Shown here piece by piece: positions 35,382-44,655 of a stretch of DNA of 64,000 nucleotides. Every line of letters begins with the position of its first letter. The first letter of the stretch is position 1. Under the pieces are notes generated by a model. The model saw only the letters and a program-made list of their open reading frames with translations. It was not told the DNA's origin and made no database searches. The position numbers and the translations under genes were made by a program. Origin of the DNA: Clostridium zeae (lineage in GTDB: Bacteria; Bacillota; Clostridia; Clostridiales; Clostridiaceae); contig NZ_BMBA01000010.1 in assembly GCF_017312485.1 (NCBI RefSeq), positions 85,103-149,102 on the forward strand. The letters run 5' to 3'.

Positions 35382-36350
35382 ATGAAATCAAATAAACTTG
35401 TAGGCCAGAAGAAATATATCTTTCTTTTTATTCTAGGAATGCTAGTGTTTATGTATCCCACTTTTTCTAATGCTTATTATAGTTACAAAATAATGAAGAG
35501 TACAACTAATGTAATATCCCCCTCAAGCAAAGCACCCCAGTTTTCAAGTAGCCAGGAAAAAAATGAAAAAGAAAACAACAGAATACAGATAAGTGATAAA
35601 GAATTTCAGGAGATTCAATCTGACCCTGCAATGAAACCACTACTAAACAAAGATGAAGACTATATCAAAGAATATAATAAAAGGCTATGGAATCTGTCAG
35701 GGTGTACAACAGATCCTTTCCACTCAGAAAATGGAATACCTGTTGAAGATAATATGAAAACTGAAGATAAAACCTCGATATTTGCGTATATTAAAATAAA
35801 TAAAATTCACCAAACACTACCAATTTATCTAGGAGCTACAGATGATCACTTGAATAAAGGTGTTGCTGTTATTCAAGGAACTAGTATTCCCGTTGGAGGA
35901 GAAAATACTAATTCAGTAATTGCAGGACATACTGGACAGATACAAAAATTTTTTACTGACTTGCCAGAGCTAGTACCTGGAGATATTGTTGAAATCACAA
36001 ACCACTGGCAAACCCTTTATTACAAAGTTACAGGAAATAAGGTAATCTTACCAGATCAGCAGGAATATCTGAATGTGGTAAAGAGCCTTGATATGATAAC
36101 TCTTCTTACTTGTTATAGTAGTACACCTAAAAATGATCGTCTTTTAGTATTTGCTGAAAGGTACTACCCCTATGAAGAAAATGAAAAAATTAAAAAAATA
36201 GAAGATGTAAGTTCATATCCTTATCTATCCCAGGTGGAGTTAAAGGTAAAACCTTGGTACGAAAAGCCTCAAACGTTTATAATTGGTTTTGCAGTAATAT
36301 TAGTTTGTCTGTTTATATATACTTTTTTCAGCAAAAAGAAAGATTTGTGA
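35382..36350 (+). CDS. Class C sortase 2
   Basis: A 322-residue sortase, divergent from its neighbour. The triad is H183 (AGHTG), C244 (TLLTCYSS) and R253 (NDRLLVF); the class C lid is D111-P112-F113. N- and C-terminal membrane helices are present (about 11-30 and 293-315). It starts 6 bp after the stop of sortase 1. With a single pilin in the operon, one enzyme may polymerise while the other attaches the pilus to the wall or adds a pilin encoded elsewhere. Confidence 0.92.
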   Translation: MKSNKLVGQKKYIFLFILGMLVFMYPTFSNAYYSYKIMKSTTNVISPSSKAPQFSSSQEKNEKENNRIQISDKEFQEIQSDPAMKPLLNKDEDYIKEYNKRLWNLSGCTTDPFHSENGIPVEDNMKTEDKTSIFAYIKINKIHQTLPIYLGATDDHLNKGVAVIQGTSIPVGGENTNSVIAGHTGQIQKFFTDLPELVPGDIVEITNHWQTLYYKVTGNKVILPDQQEYLNVVKSLDMITLLTCYSSTPKNDRLLVFAERYYPYEENEKIKKIEDVSSYPYLSQVELKVKPWYEKPQTFIIGFAVILVCLFIYTFFSKKKDL

Positions 36351-36380
36351 AAGATCAATATATCTTGGATGAGTAAAAGA

Positions 36381-36424
36381 AAAGAACTTGCATCTATATA
36401 TTTTTAGATACAAGTTCTCTTCCT
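36381..36424 (+). terminator. Terminator of the pilus operon
   Basis: AGAACTTG-ATCTA / TAGAT-CAAGTTCT stem followed by CTTCCTTTT. Confidence 0.8.
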
Positions 36425-36869
36425 TTTAATTTGTCATTTATAAAATAATATTAAATTGGAGGCTGCATATTGTAATGCATTTAAGTGTATAAGGATAGCA
36501 TTAGCAAAGTTTAGGCATATTATAGATGCACCATTACTAAAACTTATTTAAGTACAACCTTCTATATGATTTAACTAAGTATTATAAATGCTATTATTTC
36601 TTTATTTATCTGTGTATCTATCTTTTTTTATCTATATAATTAATACCCTCTTAACATAAAAACATAATCTATACGAGATATTATATATTTTTCTATTTAC
36701 ATACAGATTATTTTAAAATATATAGTTCTAAACATATCCCAACTTCTATCGTTTTTTTTATTTTAGTCATTTCATTGTAAAAAACCATATTAATTCTCTG
36801 CGAAACTCACTAAAGTATCGTATGTAGCTACACCTTAATTTCAGCACATTACTATTTTTATATAAAAAA
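36425..36869. other. AT-rich intergenic region, nothing recognised
   Basis: About 445 bp between the convergent pilus operon and ANTAR gene. I see no frame, hairpin or repeat of note. Confidence 0.5.
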
Positions 36870-36908
36870 ATGACGCTCCAATTCATCTGTATATGAATCA
36901 AGCGCCAT
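36870..36908 (-). terminator. Terminator after the ANTAR regulator gene
   Basis: ATGGCGCTTGATTCAT / ATGAATTGGAGCGTCAT stem followed by TTTTTTT on the minus strand, 3 bp past the stop codon. Confidence 0.85.
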
Positions 36909-36911
36909 TGC

Positions 36912-37484
36912 TTATCCTTTATAGGAATTTATTATTCTCTTTGCAACATCGAGCATAGGCCTTTTGCTATTCATGCTCTCTTTCTGAATTCGTCTATAGG
37001 CTTCATTTTCCTCGATGTTTTCTTTCTTCATTAATAGTTGTTTTGCTTTATCTATTATAAGTTTATCCCCCACTGGTCTAGTACTTCCTTCAGCCTTACC
37101 ATGCTTACTATTAACAATATCTTCAATAACATCATTTACAGTATGCAAAAAGCTACTAGGTTTAATTGGCTTTTGCATGCATACTATGCCCAATTGTGAT
37201 GTCCATTTAGATATTATATTATATTGCTGAGAAGTACATAGAAGTATTACTTTGCTTATTGCTTCCCCTGAAATAATTTTTGCAACCTCTGCCCCATTTG
37301 TATCTGTAAGCTCATAATTTATTATAACTATATCTGGCTTTGTAAGTCGTGACTTTCTTATGAGCATACTTCCGGAAGTGCAGATGCCATCAACATTAAA
37401 ACCCTTTTGAAGGAGAAGGCTTTTTATCTGTCCACCTGCTTTTAAAGTGCTTGTTCCTAATACAATCTTATAACTGTTAAGCAT
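36912..37484 (-). CDS. ANTAR-domain RNA-binding antiterminator with degenerate receiver (GlnR/NitR-like)
   Basis: A 190-residue protein with a receiver-like domain (about 1-120) and a C-terminal three-helix ANTAR domain (about 130-190) that binds paired RNA hairpins to prevent termination. The receiver has lost its chemistry: the phosphoacceptor position is N56 (IVIINYEL) and the acidic pair after strand 1 is absent (IVLGTST), though the K-P after strand 5 (MQKPIK) remains. Phosphorylation is therefore unlikely. The gene starts 20 bp after glnA and is cotranscribed with it. In Clostridium saccharobutylicum and C. acetobutylicum a gene of this kind follows glnA and controls nitrogen assimilation. 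Confidence 0.9.
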   Translation of the reverse strand: MLNSYKIVLGTSTLKAGGQIKSLLLQKGFNVDGICTSGSMLIRKSRLTKPDIVIINYELTDTNGAEVAKIISGEAISKVILLCTSQQYNIISKWTSQLGIVCMQKPIKPSSFLHTVNDVIEDIVNSKHGKAEGSTRPVGDKLIIDKAKQLLMKKENIEENEAYRRIQKESMNSKRPMLDVAKRIINSYKG

Positions 37485-37504
37485 GCACTTCCCCCCATTT
37501 ACTC

Positions 37505-38833
37505 CTAGAATTTACTTAAATATTGATCTATCTCCCACTGATGTACCTTTGCTCTATAATCATCCCACTCTAAGCTCTTTGCTTCCTTGTATACTTGGAA
37601 TGCATGATCGCCTAAAGTATCTTTTACTAAACCATCTTTACTAAATTCTACAATTGCATCATAAAGATTATCTGGAAGTCTATCTATGCCTTGCTCTTTT
37701 CTCTGTTCTTCAGTCATAACAAATATATTAGCTTCTATACTTTTTGGTGGTGTAAGTTTTTTCTTTATTCCTTCCAATCCAGCTGCTAGGCAAAGCGCAA
37801 GCGCTAGATATGGATTGCAAGATGGATCTGGACATCTAAGCTCAACTCTAGTTGATTTTCCTCTTGATATTGGTATTCTAACTAAAGGACTTCTATTTTT
37901 AGGAGACCATGAAACATATATAGGCGCTTCATAATCTGGAACTAATCTTTTATAAGAATTAACAAGTGGGTTAGTAACTGCAACTATTCCCTTTATGTGA
38001 TCTAAAAGCCCCGCTATAAAACTATATGCATCCTCACTTATACCAAAATCATCTTTTTCATCGAAAAATGCATTAACTCCATCCTTCGATAATGACATGT
38101 TCATATGCATACCTGAACCGTTTATTCCAAATATAGGCTTAGGCATAAAAGTTGCATGTAATCCATGAGACTGTGCTATGGTTTTTACTACTGATTTAAA
38201 AGTCATTATATTGTCAGCAGTCTTTAGAGCATTGTCATACTTAAAATCAATCTCATGCTGCCCTCTTGCAACTTCATGATGGGATGCTTCTATTTCAAAT
38301 CCCATTTGTTCTAGAGCTATGCACATATCTCTTCTAGCTTCTTCACCAAGATCTATATGTCCTAAATCAAAATAACTTGCATTGTCATGAGTATTAGTAG
38401 TTGGTGAACCATCATCATTTGTATGGAACAAAAAAAATTCACATTCTGGTCCTACATTAAAGGTATACCCTAACTCTTTTGCTTCATTCATTACTTTCTT
38501 TAAAATATATCTTGGATCTCCTTCAAACGGTTTTCCATCACCTGTGTAAACATCACAAATAAGTCTTGCTATATTTCCGTCAGGTGTTGACCAAGGCATT
38601 AATTGAAAAGTATCCAAGTCTGGTGCTAAATACATGTCCGCTTCTTCCATTCTAACAAATCCTTCAATTGATGATCCATCAAAGAAACATTCATTATTAA
38701 GGGCTTTGTTTAGTTGTCTAGAAGTTATCGCTACATTCTTCATAGTACCAAATATATCTGTGAATTGCAGTCTAATAAATCTAACATCATTTTCTTCAAC
38801 AAGCCTGATTATATCTTCTTTTGAATAAGACAT
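37505..38833 (-). CDS. glnA: Glutamine synthetase type I
   Basis: A 442-residue enzyme that makes glutamine from glutamate, ammonia and ATP. Family marks include [10 protein letters not shown], the metal/glutamate motif GPECEFFLF, the ATP-binding [11 protein letters not shown], and NRSPLVRIP. The length and lack of the adenylylation-loop insertion place it in the GSI-alpha class typical of Firmicutes, usually controlled by feedback inhibition and transcription. AAAGGAGAGAGG precedes the ATG. A good promoter and a leader hairpin lie upstream, and an ANTAR protein gene follows, pointing to antitermination control. Confidence 0.97.
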   Translation of the reverse strand: MSYSKEDIIRLVEENDVRFIRLQFTDIFGTMKNVAITSRQLNKALNNECFFDGSSIEGFVRMEEADMYLAPDLDTFQLMPWSTPDGNIARLICDVYTGDGKPFEGDPRYILKKVMNEAKELGYTFNVGPECEFFLFHTNDDGSPTTNTHDNASYFDLGHIDLGEEARRDMCIALEQMGFEIEASHHEVARGQHEIDFKYDNALKTADNIMTFKSVVKTIAQSHGLHATFMPKPIFGINGSGMHMNMSLSKDGVNAFFDEKDDFGISEDAYSFIAGLLDHIKGIVAVTNPLVNSYKRLVPDYEAPIYVSWSPKNRSPLVRIPISRGKSTRVELRCPDPSCNPYLALALCLAAGLEGIKKKLTPPKSIEANIFVMTEEQRKEQGIDRLPDNLYDAIVEFSKDGLVKDTLGDHAFQVYKEAKSLEWDDYRAKVHQWEIDQYLSKF

Positions 38834-38865
38834 AAAAACCTCTCTCCTTTACCCTTGATAATAAT

Positions 38866-38912
38866 AAAGACGCCTATATAGAGCCTAATTGGCTCATATA
38901 TAGAACGTCTTT
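38866..38912 (-). promoter_or_regulatory. Leader hairpin/attenuator of glnA
   Basis: AAAGACG-CTATATATGAGCC pairs with GGCTC-ATATAG-CGTCTTT, an almost continuous stem with an AATTA loop, followed by TTATTATTATC. It lies between promoter and ribosome binding site, so it can stop transcription or be the target of the ANTAR protein. The loop does not obviously match the twin hexaloop described for ANTAR targets. Confidence 0.65.
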
Positions 38913-38949
38913 GTTCATCGTATTATTCCTTAGTTATATCATACTATTA

Positions 38950-38978
38950 ATAATATTCTGTACCAATAGAGTTGTCAA
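38950..38978 (-). promoter_or_regulatory. glnA promoter
   Basis: TTGACA and TATTAT separated by exactly 17 bp on the minus strand, giving a leader of about 110 nt before glnA. Confidence 0.75.
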
Positions 38979-39018
38979 CATTTATTAACATTAAAAATGT
39001 AAATAGCTGTAACTGAAT

Positions 39019-40242
39019 TTATTTTGAATATATATCTACTAGATTTAAAATAACTTCAACAGCTTTTTCTATTGATTCCACAACTGCATATTCATACTTT
39101 CCGTGGAAATTCTCCCCACCGGCAAATATATTAGGTGTAGGTAGTCCCATAAAGGACAATCTAGCACCATCTGTACCACCTCTTATAGGTCTTACATTTG
39201 GCTTTATACCTGCTGTTTCCATAGCCTTTATAGCATTTTCAACAATGTACATAACAGGCTCTATTTTTTCTTTCATGTTTTTATATTGATCTTTGATTTC
39301 TACATTTATAGTTCCTTGACCATATTTATCATTTAAACACTTTTCTATTTGCCTCAATTTATTCTTTTTAGATTCATAACCATCTTTAAAGAAATCTCTT
39401 ATTATAAATCCTAAGTGAGTTTCTTCAACTTCACCTTTAATATCTGTAAGATGAATGAAGCCTTCATAACCTTCAGTCTTTTCTGGAACTTCATCAGATG
39501 GAAGCAAGTTTATGAATTCATTTGCAATAAGCATTGAATTTATCATCTTATTTTTGGCACTTCCAGGATGAACATTTCTTCCTTGGATAGTAACCTTTGC
39601 TCCAGCTGCATTAAAGTTTTCATACTCTAATTCCCCTATAGCTCCACCATCCATTGTATATGCAAGGTCTGCTCCAAAGAATTCTACATCAAAATGATCA
39701 GCACCTTCACCTATTTCTTCATCTGGAGTAAAACCTATTCTTATCTTTCCATGCTTTACTTCTGGGTGATTTATAAGATATTCTGCTGCAGTAACTATCT
39801 CAGCAAGACCTGCTTTATCGTCAGCCCCTAGAAGAGTAGTACCATCAGTTGTTATCAAAGTCTTCCCTTTGTACTCTAGTAAATCTGGAAATTCCTTTGG
39901 TGAAAGTACTATATTGTTTTCGGAATTTAGTACTATATCTCCACCATCATAATTTTCTACAAACTTAGGTTTAACATCTTTACCTGTCATATCAGGAGAT
40001 GTGTCCATATGTGCTACAAAACCAATAGTCGGAACCTGATTTTCTATATTTGAAGGTACAGTCGCATAAATATAACCATTTTCACTTAACACAACTTCCT
40101 CTAATCCTATTTCTTTCAATTCATTAACTATCAATTTAGCTAGCTCTAATTGTCCTTTACTGCTTGGTGTAGTACCTGTTGTAGTGTCTGACTTTGTATC
40201 TACCTTTACATATCTTAAAAATCTGTCTATTACTTGTGACAT
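39019..40242 (-). CDS. pepT: Tripeptide aminopeptidase (peptidase T)
   Basis: A 407-residue M20 zinc peptidase that releases the N-terminal residue of tripeptides in the cytoplasm. Metal and catalytic motifs: VAHMDTSPD (His and Asp), LLGADDKAG (bridging Asp), [12 protein letters not shown] (catalytic Glu pair), [10 protein letters not shown], and [12 protein letters not shown] near the end. The dimerisation (lid) domain is intact, so the length is normal. AAAGAGGCG precedes the ATG. It starts 16 bp after a DUF1189 gene and may be cotranscribed with it. Confidence 0.96.
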   Translation of the reverse strand: MSQVIDRFLRYVKVDTKSDTTTGTTPSSKGQLELAKLIVNELKEIGLEEVVLSENGYIYATVPSNIENQVPTIGFVAHMDTSPDMTGKDVKPKFVENYDGGDIVLNSENNIVLSPKEFPDLLEYKGKTLITTDGTTLLGADDKAGLAEIVTAAEYLINHPEVKHGKIRIGFTPDEEIGEGADHFDVEFFGADLAYTMDGGAIGELEYENFNAAGAKVTIQGRNVHPGSAKNKMINSMLIANEFINLLPSDEVPEKTEGYEGFIHLTDIKGEVEETHLGFIIRDFFKDGYESKKNKLRQIEKCLNDKYGQGTINVEIKDQYKNMKEKIEPVMYIVENAIKAMETAGIKPNVRPIRGGTDGARLSFMGLPTPNIFAGGENFHGKYEYAVVESIEKAVEVILNLVDIYSK

Positions 40243-40258
40243 ATTAACGCCTCTTTTC

Positions 40259-41059
40259 TTATAGTTCAGTTAATTCCATATTATTATTATCATCTTTTAT
40301 TGTCTTCAATACAACTCCTAGATATATTAGTGCACCTAAAATATATATTTTATAAAAATGAGGAACTTGAAGACTAAATGCTCCTCTTACAATATCTACT
40401 ACAGTAGGCAAAGTTAATGCATAAATTGCAAGTTTATATAAATTACCAAATTCAACTTTAGCCTTAATAAATATGTTTATAAGAATACCTATTACAGCTA
40501 CAACTAAAGCTGAGAACATATGTCCTAAGAACATTCCTATCATAAAGAATGGTACTAATAAAAATGAAAGCCACTTTAATTTATCTATAAGATTTATAAC
40601 ACCTTCTTTAGTTACTGTAAGTGCTCCTAAATCCGAGTACTTTACGTCTTGATTTTGACCATTTTCTTGATTTATTATGAACTTATCTTTAAACACATAC
40701 ATCGTATTTGGGCTCTTATCTTTTATTGTAGCCATATTAAACTCACTAGCATTTTTAGTTGTATCAACCACTATTAAAGTATCTTTATCTTTATAAGTAA
40801 ATGGGCTTGAAGATATGTTCATAACTCCATTTTCTAATCTAAAGTCTACATTATTGTTATTCAATTCGCTTACTGCAGAGCTTATTGCTTTTGTAGCAGT
40901 GTAAACTGTTTTTATACTATTAATGCCTCCTAAAAGTATTGACATTATTAAAAGATATAAAAAAGCTCTTCCTAAAGTTTCTCTGTTAAAGTTAATATAA
41001 TACTTTACGTCCACTATAGCTTTTAAGAATTTTTTAAAAAAGTTATCTCTTTTTTGCAT
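40259..41059 (-). CDS. DUF1189 family membrane protein (1)
   Basis: A 266-residue protein of the DUF1189 family. It starts with a cytoplasmic segment and a helix (about 28-48), followed by an extracellular domain of about 100 residues ([19 protein letters not shown]...). Three further helices follow, giving a YIP1-like membrane half. The function is unknown. The next gene upstream encodes a paralogue with the same layout, so this pair arose by duplication. Start and ribosome binding site (GGAGGAATAG) are clear. Confidence 0.8.
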   Translation of the reverse strand: MQKRDNFFKKFLKAIVDVKYYINFNRETLGRAFLYLLIMSILLGGINSIKTVYTATKAISSAVSELNNNNVDFRLENGVMNISSSPFTYKDKDTLIVVDTTKNASEFNMATIKDKSPNTMYVFKDKFIINQENGQNQDVKYSDLGALTVTKEGVINLIDKLKWLSFLLVPFFMIGMFLGHMFSALVVAVIGILINIFIKAKVEFGNLYKLAIYALTLPTVVDIVRGAFSLQVPHFYKIYILGALIYLGVVLKTIKDDNNNMELTEL

Positions 41060-41116
41060 TAACTATTCCTCCACCTTATACCATTATATAGCAATTATAC
41101 TATATTAATTAATTAA

Positions 41117-41145
41117 AAAGAAGAGCAGACTAACCTACTCTTCTA
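41117..41145 (-). terminator. Terminator overlapping the end of DUF1189 gene 2
   Basis: AGAAGAG / CTCTTCT stem followed by TTTTTAATT on the minus strand; it spans the stop codon and separates the two paralogues. Confidence 0.65.
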
Positions 41146-41920
41146 TATTTTTAGTGCTAGATATTAATATATTTCTTATAGCTAAAAACATATATATTGA
41201 GCTTATAACTATGTAAACATAATTTATAAATATAATATTAAAGGCAAATACTCTTCTTATACAGCTTATAATTACAGCAGTTGTAATAGCGTATGAACTG
41301 AGTTTATATAAGTTTCTATATTTTATTCCAGCTTTAAGTACCGAGTTTATTAGTGTACCTACCGCAGATACCATAAAAGCTGTAAATAAATTTGAGACAA
41401 AAAATAACACTGGTGCAGATATAAGCATAATAAAAGCTCCAGCCTTAAAATCATATATTGCTTCAATAAATTCAGTCTTATTAAACTTTAAAAACTTTAT
41501 TATACTATATCTAGTTTCATCTATACCTCCAGATCCATTCTTTATATAAGCTTTATCTTTAAGAATTAGTACAGCTTTATCATAGTTCTCTATTTTTGAT
41601 AAATCAGTCTTTCCTGTAGTATCTATTACTATATTATAATCATTTCTTTTTAGTAAGATAGGTTGTTTTCCATCTACCTCTAAAATACCATTATTAAAAG
41701 TAAACTCTGGGAACTCATATACTACCTCATTATGTATTGTATCCATGAATTTATAATAATTATATGTAGGTCTGATATAGCTTATAAATCCGAAAATTAT
41801 TGATAATATAAATAGATAAATTATTGCACTAGCAAGACTTAACTCATTAAACTTTATATAAAACTTAGGTTTAGTTATTGCATTATATATCTTTCTAAAA
41901 AAAGGTACATTTTTATCCAT
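41135..41920 (-). CDS. DUF1189 family membrane protein (2)
   Basis: A 261-residue paralogue of the neighbouring DUF1189 protein with the same plan: N-terminal helix near residue 30-50, extracellular domain (FPEFTFNNGILEVDGKQP...), then three helices. I set the start at the ATG at 41920, because AAGGAGGGATC lies 8 bases before it; a longer frame back to 42103 would overlap the divergent L,D-transpeptidase gene and has no ribosome binding site. The function is unknown. Confidence 0.8.
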   Translation of the reverse strand: MDKNVPFFRKIYNAITKPKFYIKFNELSLASAIIYLFILSIIFGFISYIRPTYNYYKFMDTIHNEVVYEFPEFTFNNGILEVDGKQPILLKRNDYNIVIDTTGKTDLSKIENYDKAVLILKDKAYIKNGSGGIDETRYSIIKFLKFNKTEFIEAIYDFKAGAFIMLISAPVLFFVSNLFTAFMVSAVGTLINSVLKAGIKYRNLYKLSSYAITTAVIISCIRRVFAFNIIFINYVYIVISSIYMFLAIRNILISSTKNIEE

Positions 41921-42036
41921 ACGATTGATCCCTCCTTGTTGTATTTTAGCCATTGAAAAAATTTTTAGTACTGAATATTGTTTATATTCATGTAAAGTTG
42001 GAGATAATTTAACTAAAATAGGAAGGAGGATGAAGT

Positions 42037-43350
42037 TTGAAGGAACAGAAAAAAGAAAAAGAAGAAAATCTGGAAAAGAAAAAAAGAAATTTTTCTTTAA
42101 CAAAAACTATTACCATGCTTATATTAGCCTTTTTTTGCATATCAATGTCGTATTCTTTTTATGCGTATAATGATATAATTACTGACTTCAAAATTAATTT
42201 TGATAAAAAGGATTATTCAACAGCAAATTCTCTTATGGTATCAAAAGGGAACTTTAATCCAGCAAAAAAGCTATTATTATATACTGATTTAAAAAACTAT
42301 TTCTCAACATATATTGATGACCTAATGTCTAGTTACAAGAATAATAGTTTATCAGATGAAGCTACACTAGCGGCTTTAAGGGAAGTAGAAAGATATGGTG
42401 TAGTTAATGATAAGATAAGTGAGGTCAAGAAGAATATTCCTCTCCTTAATGACTCCGCTAATAACTTTTCATTAGGTATGAAGTTATATAAGGATAAAAA
42501 CTTTGTAGACGCTTATAATGCTTTTGACAAAGTCAGTAATTTTGATGATAACTTTCTAAAAGCAGAGGAATATAAAAAAGATGTAATTAATTCAATAAAG
42601 GATGAGACGCTAAGCTCAGCCGAGAAACTTGTTTCTGAAAATTATTTTTCTAAAGCTATCTCATTATTAGAAGATAATGCTAAATATTATTCTAAAGATA
42701 AGGATATATTAAGCAAGATTGATGAATATAAAGATGAAAAAAATAAATTTCTTAATAAAGATTCAACTACAAAAGGTTCAACTTCTGATTCCTCTAAGAA
42801 TACAAGCTCAAATTCGAGTTCTAACGAATCAAAAAGTACTAATTCATCAAATGATTCTTCAAAGAGCACTACAAATTCAAATAGCAGTACGGACTCTACC
42901 ACAAAAACTACCTCTGTTGCAGCAATGACAATTAATTCGAACACAATAAATTCACTTAACCTTACTTCTGATACATCTTATTTAGTTTATGTAAACTTAT
43001 CAGCTCAAAAAACTTATGTTTTTAAAGGCAAAAAGAATGATTGGAGTTTGGTAAAAAATTATTCCTGCTCTACTGGAATAAAAGGAAGTGAAACTCCTTC
43101 AGGTGTATATACTGTAAAAGAAAAAGGCGATTGGTTCTATTCAACTGATTATAAAGAAGGGGCTAAGTACTGGGTTCAATTTGATGGCAATTACTTATTC
43201 CACTCCTTACCTTATAATGAATCAAAATCAAAAATAACAGACTATACATTAGGCAAAGCTGCTTCTCACGGCTGTGTAAGACTTAAGGTGGAAGATTCTA
43301 AATGGATATATGATAATATTACAAGAGGGTCAAAAGTAATAATAAACTAG
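42037..43350 (+). CDS. L,D-transpeptidase (YkuD domain), membrane-anchored
   Basis: A 437-residue cell-wall enzyme that forms 3-3 peptidoglycan crosslinks or attaches wall proteins. A lysine-rich cytoplasmic start and one helix (about 25-44) anchor it. A helical repeat region follows (about 50-230, TPR-like), then a Ser/Thr/Asn/Lys-rich linker (about 235-290). The YkuD domain holds the catalytic motif HGCVR (ASHGCVRLK) and the upstream His in YLFHSLPY. The start is TTG at 42037 with AAGGAGG 7 bases before it; the ATG at 42030 is in another frame and too close. A terminator follows. Confidence 0.9.
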   Translation: MKEQKKEKEENLEKKKRNFSLTKTITMLILAFFCISMSYSFYAYNDIITDFKINFDKKDYSTANSLMVSKGNFNPAKKLLLYTDLKNYFSTYIDDLMSSYKNNSLSDEATLAALREVERYGVVNDKISEVKKNIPLLNDSANNFSLGMKLYKDKNFVDAYNAFDKVSNFDDNFLKAEEYKKDVINSIKDETLSSAEKLVSENYFSKAISLLEDNAKYYSKDKDILSKIDEYKDEKNKFLNKDSTTKGSTSDSSKNTSSNSSSNESKSTNSSNDSSKSTTNSNSSTDSTTKTTSVAAMTINSNTINSLNLTSDTSYLVYVNLSAQKTYVFKGKKNDWSLVKNYSCSTGIKGSETPSGVYTVKEKGDWFYSTDYKEGAKYWVQFDGNYLFHSLPYNESKSKITDYTLGKAASHGCVRLKVEDSKWIYDNITRGSKVIIN

Positions 43351-43356
43351 GTAAAA

Positions 43357-43393
43357 TAAAATACTCCCCATCAACTAGATAGGGAGTATTTTA
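43357..43393. terminator. Terminator between the L,D-transpeptidase and yhaM
   Basis: AAAATACTCCC / GGGAGTATTTT stem with T/A-rich flanks, between convergent genes. Confidence 0.85.
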
Positions 43394-43420
43394 AATATTA
43401 TCTGGTTTATTTTTTGTTTA

Positions 43421-44386
43421 CTATTTATCTAAGTTATGATTATATATTCTCCTATTTTCAAGTGACCATAATCTCTCAGAGAATTGCTTTTCTTCAGTTT
43501 CACCAGTAACTCTTCTTATATCATACATTCTAGCATCAATTATATCTATATAATGCAGCATCTCAGCTTCTGCTATCATAGGTTTTACTGGACTTCCATA
43601 CTCTGGTTCATAATGATGTGAAAGTATCATATGTTGAAGCAATACTATTACTTCTCTATTAGCCTTAAAGCTTTCTCCAACGACTTCAACATCTTTTATA
43701 CCTTGAGTTATATGCCCAAGTAATGTGCCTTCTAAACTATATTCACCTACTATACCAAGTTCATTGGAGTTCATTTCTTTCATCTTTGCAAGATCATGTA
43801 GTATTACCCCAGCATAAAGCAAATCTTTATTTAAAAATGTATATATTGAGCTTAAGTTTTCTGCTACATTAAGCATTGTCATTATATGATAAAGTAACCC
43901 GCCTCTTATTGCATGATGATTCTTTTTTGCTGCTGGATAATACATTAATTTATCTTTAGAATCATTAAATAAATATCCAACAATATTTTTTATATCTTCA
44001 TTTTTCATTTTTTCGATATATTGTTTTATCCTGTCAAACATATATTCACTATCAAATGGGGCACTTTGAACATAGTCTTGAATATTTATACTATCCCCTT
44101 GATCTATGTTTCTTATCTTCTCAATTTTAAGTTGAAGATTTCCTTGCCAAGCAGATACCATTCCTCTTATTTTAACGATAGTATTTTCCTTAAATAAATT
44201 TTCATTTTCTTCATTAACTTCCCACAGCTTTCCAGCTATCTCACCAGTACTGTCCCCCAACGCAAAATCCAAGTACTTTTTGCCATTGGCATTGGCTGTT
44301 TTTAAACTTACTGATTTAATTAAGAAGAACCCTTCTACTCTTTCATTTTGTTCAAATTCACTTATCTTTCTTAACTCTATACCCAA
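43421..44386 (-). CDS. yhaM: 3'-5' exoribonuclease YhaM family
   Basis: A 321-residue enzyme with an N-terminal OB fold (about 10-95) for nucleic-acid binding and an HD domain (about 155-290) for catalysis: HHAIRGGLLYH, VILHDLAK and the later QHMILSHHYEPE. YhaM trims RNA (and DNA) 3' ends, with a role in mRNA turnover. The start is read as TTG at 44386; AAAGGATG lies about 11 bases before it, a little far, so the start is less certain than the family. Confidence 0.92.
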   Translation of the reverse strand: MGIELRKISEFEQNERVEGFFLIKSVSLKTANANGKKYLDFALGDSTGEIAGKLWEVNEENENLFKENTIVKIRGMVSAWQGNLQLKIEKIRNIDQGDSINIQDYVQSAPFDSEYMFDRIKQYIEKMKNEDIKNIVGYLFNDSKDKLMYYPAAKKNHHAIRGGLLYHIMTMLNVAENLSSIYTFLNKDLLYAGVILHDLAKMKEMNSNELGIVGEYSLEGTLLGHITQGIKDVEVVGESFKANREVIVLLQHMILSHHYEPEYGSPVKPMIAEAEMLHYIDIIDARMYDIRRVTGETEEKQFSERLWSLENRRIYNHNLDK

Positions 44387-44530
44387 TATGCTTTACATCC
44401 TTTCGTCAATATACTATTAATAATTATATCTTTAGTTTACTATTCATAAACATAAATAAGTAAAATAATTTATTTAAATGCTTATAATATATTATATACT
44501 TAAATTGGGATACAAAGGCTATATCAAAGA

Positions 44531-44561
44531 ATAAACACTTCAATCTAAAATAAAAATTTCA
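44531..44561. repeat. Partial copy of the 97-bp palindromic element
   Basis: AAACACTTCAATCTAAAAT resembles the left end of copy B; the following AAATAAAAATTT / AATTTTTATTTT hairpin could be its altered middle. Confidence 0.45.
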
Positions 44562-44655
44562 ATACCTCTATAAATTTTTATTTTGATGAATTTCAATAGA
44601 AAGTTATAAGCTAATAATTATTATAGACCTATAAAATTTTACAGGAGGTTTTAAT

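Noticed and set aside
41921..42103. N-terminal extension of DUF1189 gene 2
   Set aside because: No ribosome binding site, overlaps the divergent gene, and the ATG at 41920 has AAGGAGGG at good spacing.
42030..42170. ATG at 42030 right after GGAGG
   Set aside because: No spacing from the ribosome binding site, and its frame gives a short lysine-rich peptide that shadows the L,D-transpeptidase start.
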